Assembly: GCA_022825885.1 (NCBI GenBank)
Contig: JAJDVY010000021.1
Location: 1-64,000 of the forward strand
Length of the DNA stretch: 64,000 bases
Direction of reading: 5' to 3'
Source: Nitrospirales bacterium
GTDB lineage: Bacteria > Nitrospirota > Nitrospiria > Nitrospirales > UBA8639
Shown here piece by piece: positions 61,193 through 64,000 of the stretch. Position numbers and translations under genes: made by a program. Below the pieces are notes generated by a model. That model was not told where the DNA came from. It searched no databases and saw only the letters and a list, made by a program, of their open reading frames with translations. Positions within the stretch are counted from its first letter, which is position 1. Every line of letters starts with the position of its first letter.

Positions 61193-62173
61193 TCAAAGGC
61201 CGAATTTAGCTAAATCACCAACCCTATGTTCCCAGACCCAATCGATTTCTTCAGCCGCTTCATAACCGAGATACCCGGTATCAAAGTAGCCGCAGAGAAA
61301 TAAGTTGAATTGCACTTTCTTGCCGTAGGTCGAGCGAAGTTGGGTCATTTTGACAGCCTCCTCTTTTCGGCGTTTGTTCGTGTTTGTAAAATCACCCGCT
61401 GATTTGGCTTCAAAGAAAATTGGGAAATTCCCTTTCTTCTTGCTCTTCCGCATGATGACGGTATCAATCGGGATATTTACCGTTTGGGCATTGCCTGCAA
61501 GCTTGACTGGTACATTCATCCGGAAGGAGAACGTTCCTGGTGACATGGTATCAAAACGCAACTCATCGGTTTTTGCATACTCGTAACCGTGCGCGATCAG
61601 CCATCTTTTCATTGCAGCCAACTGTCTCTTTTCCTGGGCGTTCCGAATAATGGGATTGGCAACTGCGCCACAAAGTCGATCTGCCACGATTGTCGCTGCT
61701 CGATGAATTTCAGTTGCGCTGGGGTCCTCAGGTTGTTGAAGCCACACAAAAATGTCTGGGTCGGCCATCTTTTTTATGATTCTAACGATCTTGGTGAGTT
61801 CAAGATCAATATCCTTGGCTGACATACGCGTAGGAAATTTATTTTCCAATTCCATACGCTTGACAAGATTGGCCGAGACGTCGGCAAGACCAATCAAGCG
61901 GTCTACTGCAAGAGGAGGACAGGTTGACATACGCAACGTGGAGAGAATTTCCGGATGCTTGCGGATGGTGACGGGGTGTATTTTGGTTAAATTTTCAGTA
62001 GAGCGAAGCGTCGCTTTAACATCCTTGGTGGTCTGAATTCGTGTGGTTCTAAAAGCTTTCGGCGCAAATGTCATGAACCACTTGTTATACATATCCACGG
62101 ACTTCGCAATATCAGCTTTCCATTGATCCGGTTTGTCTGAATTGACTGCCACGTTGCCTTGAACCAGAAACAA
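61193..62173 (-). CDS. XamI-type restriction endonuclease
   Basis: The 326-residue protein resembles the XamI family. A PD-(D/E)XK centre is formed by D237 (IPIDTVIMRK), E255 and K257 (FFEAKSAGDFTNTNKRRKEEA). XamI recognises GTCGAC; specificity here is inferred. No ATG is available; TTG 62173 or, with an AAGG site in front, GTG 62149 is the start. It directly precedes its methyltransferase on the same strand. Confidence 0.75.
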   Translation of the reverse strand: MFLVQGNVAVNSDKPDQWKADIAKSVDMYNKWFMTFAPKAFRTTRIQTTKDVKATLRSTENLTKIHPVTIRKHPEILSTLRMSTCPPLAVDRLIGLADVSANLVKRMELENKFPTRMSAKDIDLELTKIVRIIKKMADPDIFVWLQQPEDPSATEIHRAATIVADRLCGAVANPIIRNAQEKRQLAAMKRWLIAHGYEYAKTDELRFDTMSPGTFSFRMNVPVKLAGNAQTVNIPIDTVIMRKSKKKGNFPIFFEAKSAGDFTNTNKRRKEEAVKMTQLRSTYGKKVQFNLFLCGYFDTGYLGYEAAEEIDWVWEHRVGDLAKFGL

Positions 62174-62397
62174 ACTGAATGAATATCTGGGGTATATCTA
62201 TTCCCGCAACTCTTAGAAAAGAAAGTTCGAAAAGATTATAAGAGGTTCATTCTTTTCAATCAAAACATCTTTGAGACCACGGGAAATCTTCCGGAACTAT
62301 TCAGAAAGCATGCCCTAAAGAATCAGGGCAGAAATCAAGAAGGCAGGTTGGTCAAGGCTTCTTCAACGTCGCCGAAAAGGGAGAAGGCCTTAAAGTC
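62174..62397. other. Intergenic region before the restriction genes
   Basis: No gene seen in 224 AT-rich bases. GCCCT and AGGGC near 62313-62330 could make a short hairpin. The restriction-gene promoter should be in the part near 62174-62260 on the minus strand. Confidence 0.4.
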
Positions 62398-63084
62398 TCA
62401 CCGTCGCATGAGCATGATCCATCGCCAGATGTTCAATAGGCCGCCCAGGGACGCCGCGACGTAGGTGAGTGCGGCGGCCGTCAGGATGGTTCGCGCGCCT
62501 TCCATGTCCTTCGGCGGAATATAGTGGCCTTGCTCGAGAATCGGCAGGGCCCGGCGAAAGCTGGCATCCCATTCAACGGGCAAGGTCACCAGATGCACCA
62601 ACGCGCCCATCGACATCACGGCAAGCCCGGCCAGCAACACCAACAGGCCGCCGGCCGGTGAACGGGTCAGTCCGGCGACGATGGGAATCCCAAGCATGAC
62701 GAAGGATCCGACCTTTTCCGCGCCCTGCGCCAACCTGATGAGTTTCGTGCGTTCGTGCAGCGGACCGTATCCGGTTCGATCCTGGATGGCGTGTCCCACT
62801 TCGTGGGCCGCAACCGTCACCGCGGTCAACGACTTGCCGTTGTAATGATCCGGAATCAACCGGACGATTTTCGCCTGCGGGTCATAGTGATCCCCGAGTT
62901 CCGTGGTCTCGACCCGCACGTGCGCCATCTCAAACCGGTCAAGCAAATGCCTGGCCAGCTCCCCGCCCGTGCCCGAGTAGTCCTCACGATGCCCGCGATG
63001 TTTGTTGAAGACCCATTTGGTCCACAACTGCGGACCGATCAACACGGCCAGGATCAGGAGCAACAGGAAAATGCCTCGTATCAT
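62398..63084 (-). CDS. Membrane zinc metallopeptidase (PF04298 type)
   Basis: The 228-residue protein starts with a membrane helix (IFLLLLILAVLIGPQLW), has HYDPQAKIVRLIPDHYNGKSLTAVTVAAHEVGHAIQDRTGY with the zinc motif H94-E95-VG-H98, and two or three further hydrophobic segments. This is the neutral zinc metallopeptidase family; the substrate is unknown. A repeat of the CCCTCTCCC type (63089-63125) lies just upstream. Confidence 0.88.
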   Translation of the reverse strand: MIRGIFLLLLILAVLIGPQLWTKWVFNKHRGHREDYSGTGGELARHLLDRFEMAHVRVETTELGDHYDPQAKIVRLIPDHYNGKSLTAVTVAAHEVGHAIQDRTGYGPLHERTKLIRLAQGAEKVGSFVMLGIPIVAGLTRSPAGGLLVLLAGLAVMSMGALVHLVTLPVEWDASFRRALPILEQGHYIPPKDMEGARTILTAAALTYVAASLGGLLNIWRWIMLMRR

Positions 63085-63088
63085 TGTG

Positions 63089-63125
63089 CCCCCTCACCCT
63101 GCCCTCTCCCACGGTGAGGAGAGGG
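63089..63125. repeat. Dispersed repeat, CCCTCTCCC/GGAGAGGG type
   Basis: CCCTCACCCTGCCCTCTCCC followed by a short loop and GGAGAGGG, similar to 50458-50482. It lies directly upstream of the zinc metallopeptidase start and could affect its leader. Confidence 0.55.
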
Positions 63126-63246
63126 TTCTATAAGGCTATTCAATGCAATGGCAGTTTGAGACATCGTAGGTCGATGAGACCGGGGTAGGGATCAACGATC
63201 GTTAATCCCTACGTTAATCCACCTCGTGCGGGGATGAGCCCCATGG

Positions 63247-64000
63247 CTACGACGAGCAACTCACCACGATCTGTTTGCCCCAATCCGGCGGCGGGGCGGC
63301 ATATTCGTGCATCCCGGGTTGATCATCGAACGGGTGACGCAGCAGTTCACGAAGGCGGTCGATCTCGGAATAGTCCCGGTGCCGGCTCGCCCGTTCAATC
63401 GCGATTTGGACCAGATAATTTCTCAGCACGTATTTGGGATTGCAGGCATCCATGAGCGCCTTGCGTTCGGCGTCCACGCTGCGCTCGGCTTTGAGCCGCG
63501 CGCGATACCGGTCCGCCCACCAGTCGAATCCGTCCCGGTCCAGGAACTGATCCCGCAGGTGCCCGTTCGCCGCGGGGTCCTCCTGGTTGAAGGCTCCAAG
63601 CGCCCGGAAGAAGTTCGTGTAGTCCACGTGGTTGCCGTGCATGAGCGCGAGTACGTCGCGCCGGAGTTTGTCGTCGCCCTCCCGGGTTTCTTTCAGTCCC
63701 AATTTGGCCTGCATCAAGTCCGTATAGGTCTGTTGCATGGTGGCTTCATAGATCTCGGGAGCCCCAAGCACGTCGGCTTCCTCCACCAGAGGTGACAGGG
63801 CCTGCGCAATCGCCCGGACGTTCCAATACCCGATATCCGGCTGGTTCTGAAACGAGTAGCGGCCATGATGATCGGAATGATTGGGAATGAACCCCGGGTT
63901 GAAATCATCCATGAAGCCATAGGGTCCATAGTCGAGGGTCAGCCCCAGGACGGACATGTTGTCGGTGTTCATGACCCCGTGCGCCCAGCCCACTGCCTGC
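63247..64000 (-). CDS. selO: Protein adenylyltransferase SelO, C-terminal part (runs off window end)
   Basis: The frame is open to the window edge and reads AVGWAHGVMNTDNMSVLGLTLDYGPYGFMDDFNPGFIPNHSDHHGRYSFQNQPDIGYWN, then PKYVLRNYLVQIAIE, and ends IVVSCSS. NTDN and DYGPYGF hold the metal-binding residues of the inverted pseudokinase fold that AMPylates proteins. The C-terminal Cys-Ser-Ser is where eukaryotic SelO has its selenocysteine motif. About 250 codons are visible. Confidence 0.93.
   Translation of the reverse strand, partial: QAVGWAHGVMNTDNMSVLGLTLDYGPYGFMDDFNPGFIPNHSDHHGRYSFQNQPDIGYWNVRAIAQALSPLVEEADVLGAPEIYEATMQQTYTDLMQAKLGLKETREGDDKLRRDVLALMHGNHVDYTNFFRALGAFNQEDPAANGHLRDQFLDRDGFDWWADRYRARLKAERSVDAERKALMDACNPKYVLRNYLVQIAIERASRHRDYSEIDRLRELLRHPFDDQPGMHEYAAPPPDWGKQIVVSCSS

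Overview
The window looks like chromosomal DNA of a nitrite-oxidising bacterium of the Nitrospira type. The diagnostic locus is nxrB-nxrA (42811-47603, minus strand). It encodes the periplasm-type nitrite oxidoreductase: a 429-residue four-cluster iron-sulfur subunit and a catalytic subunit of about 1145 residues with a twin-arginine signal. LL-diaminopimelate aminotransferase, glycine cleavage genes and a GC-rich housekeeping background fit this assignment. The genus is inferred from protein features, not from a database search. I saw no rRNA, tRNA or CRISPR array.

Layout. (1) 1-7860 is an accessory region: the end of one IS3-family element, a second IS3-family element with a nonsense-interrupted transposase, a frameshifted TIR-like gene directly against the element, an 11-bp-periodic repeat array, a dinD fragment, and a type I restriction remnant (DUF4143 ATPase, HsdR, DUF45 metallopeptidase) without HsdM or HsdS. 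(2) 7881-21700 is core metabolism: dapL-folK-panC, a PhoX-like/SUMF1-like secreted pair facing an HD-GYP gene across a Fur-box-like palindrome, ogt, a MazG-like protein, glycerate kinase, a uracil-DNA glycosylase, transaldolase, 6-phosphogluconolactonase, an ArsS-like radical SAM protein, a ThiS-like protein and HU. (3) 21976-42700 holds an unknown gene, two inverted copies of a MITE-like element flanking an amidohydrolase and an ATP-grasp/alpha-E/transglutaminase operon, gcvP, a dicarboxylate symporter, a beta-barrel protein, a 2OG oxygenase next to a 3-hydroxyproline-dehydratase-like gene, a DUF433/DUF5615 toxin-antitoxin pair, gcvT, an FKBP isomerase, a FIST protein and small membrane or unknown proteins. 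(4) 42764-48289 is the nxrBA unit with a strong terminator and an unusually AT-rich upstream region. (5) 48290-57550 carries secreted proteins, a LON-domain protein with an ABC exporter, and a two-gene arginine-to-proline pathway. (6) 57646-62173 is a second, lower-GC accessory segment: a truncated HicB, an HNH nuclease, DUF4238, a lipoprotein and a XamI-like type II restriction-modification pair. (7) 62398-64000 has a zinc metallopeptidase and the C-terminal part of SelO.

How genes fit together. NxrAB supplies energy from nitrite. GcvP and GcvT are two parts of the glycine cleavage system; gcvH and lpd are not here. TalC and Pgl belong to the pentose phosphate pathway. The ornithine-cyclodeaminase-like and arginine-dihydrolase-like genes would turn arginine into proline and ammonium, and the oxygenase/dehydratase pair may process hydroxyproline. 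Short dispersed palindromic repeats are frequent. Several lie inside or at the ends of coding regions and have lengthened, filled or ended genes.
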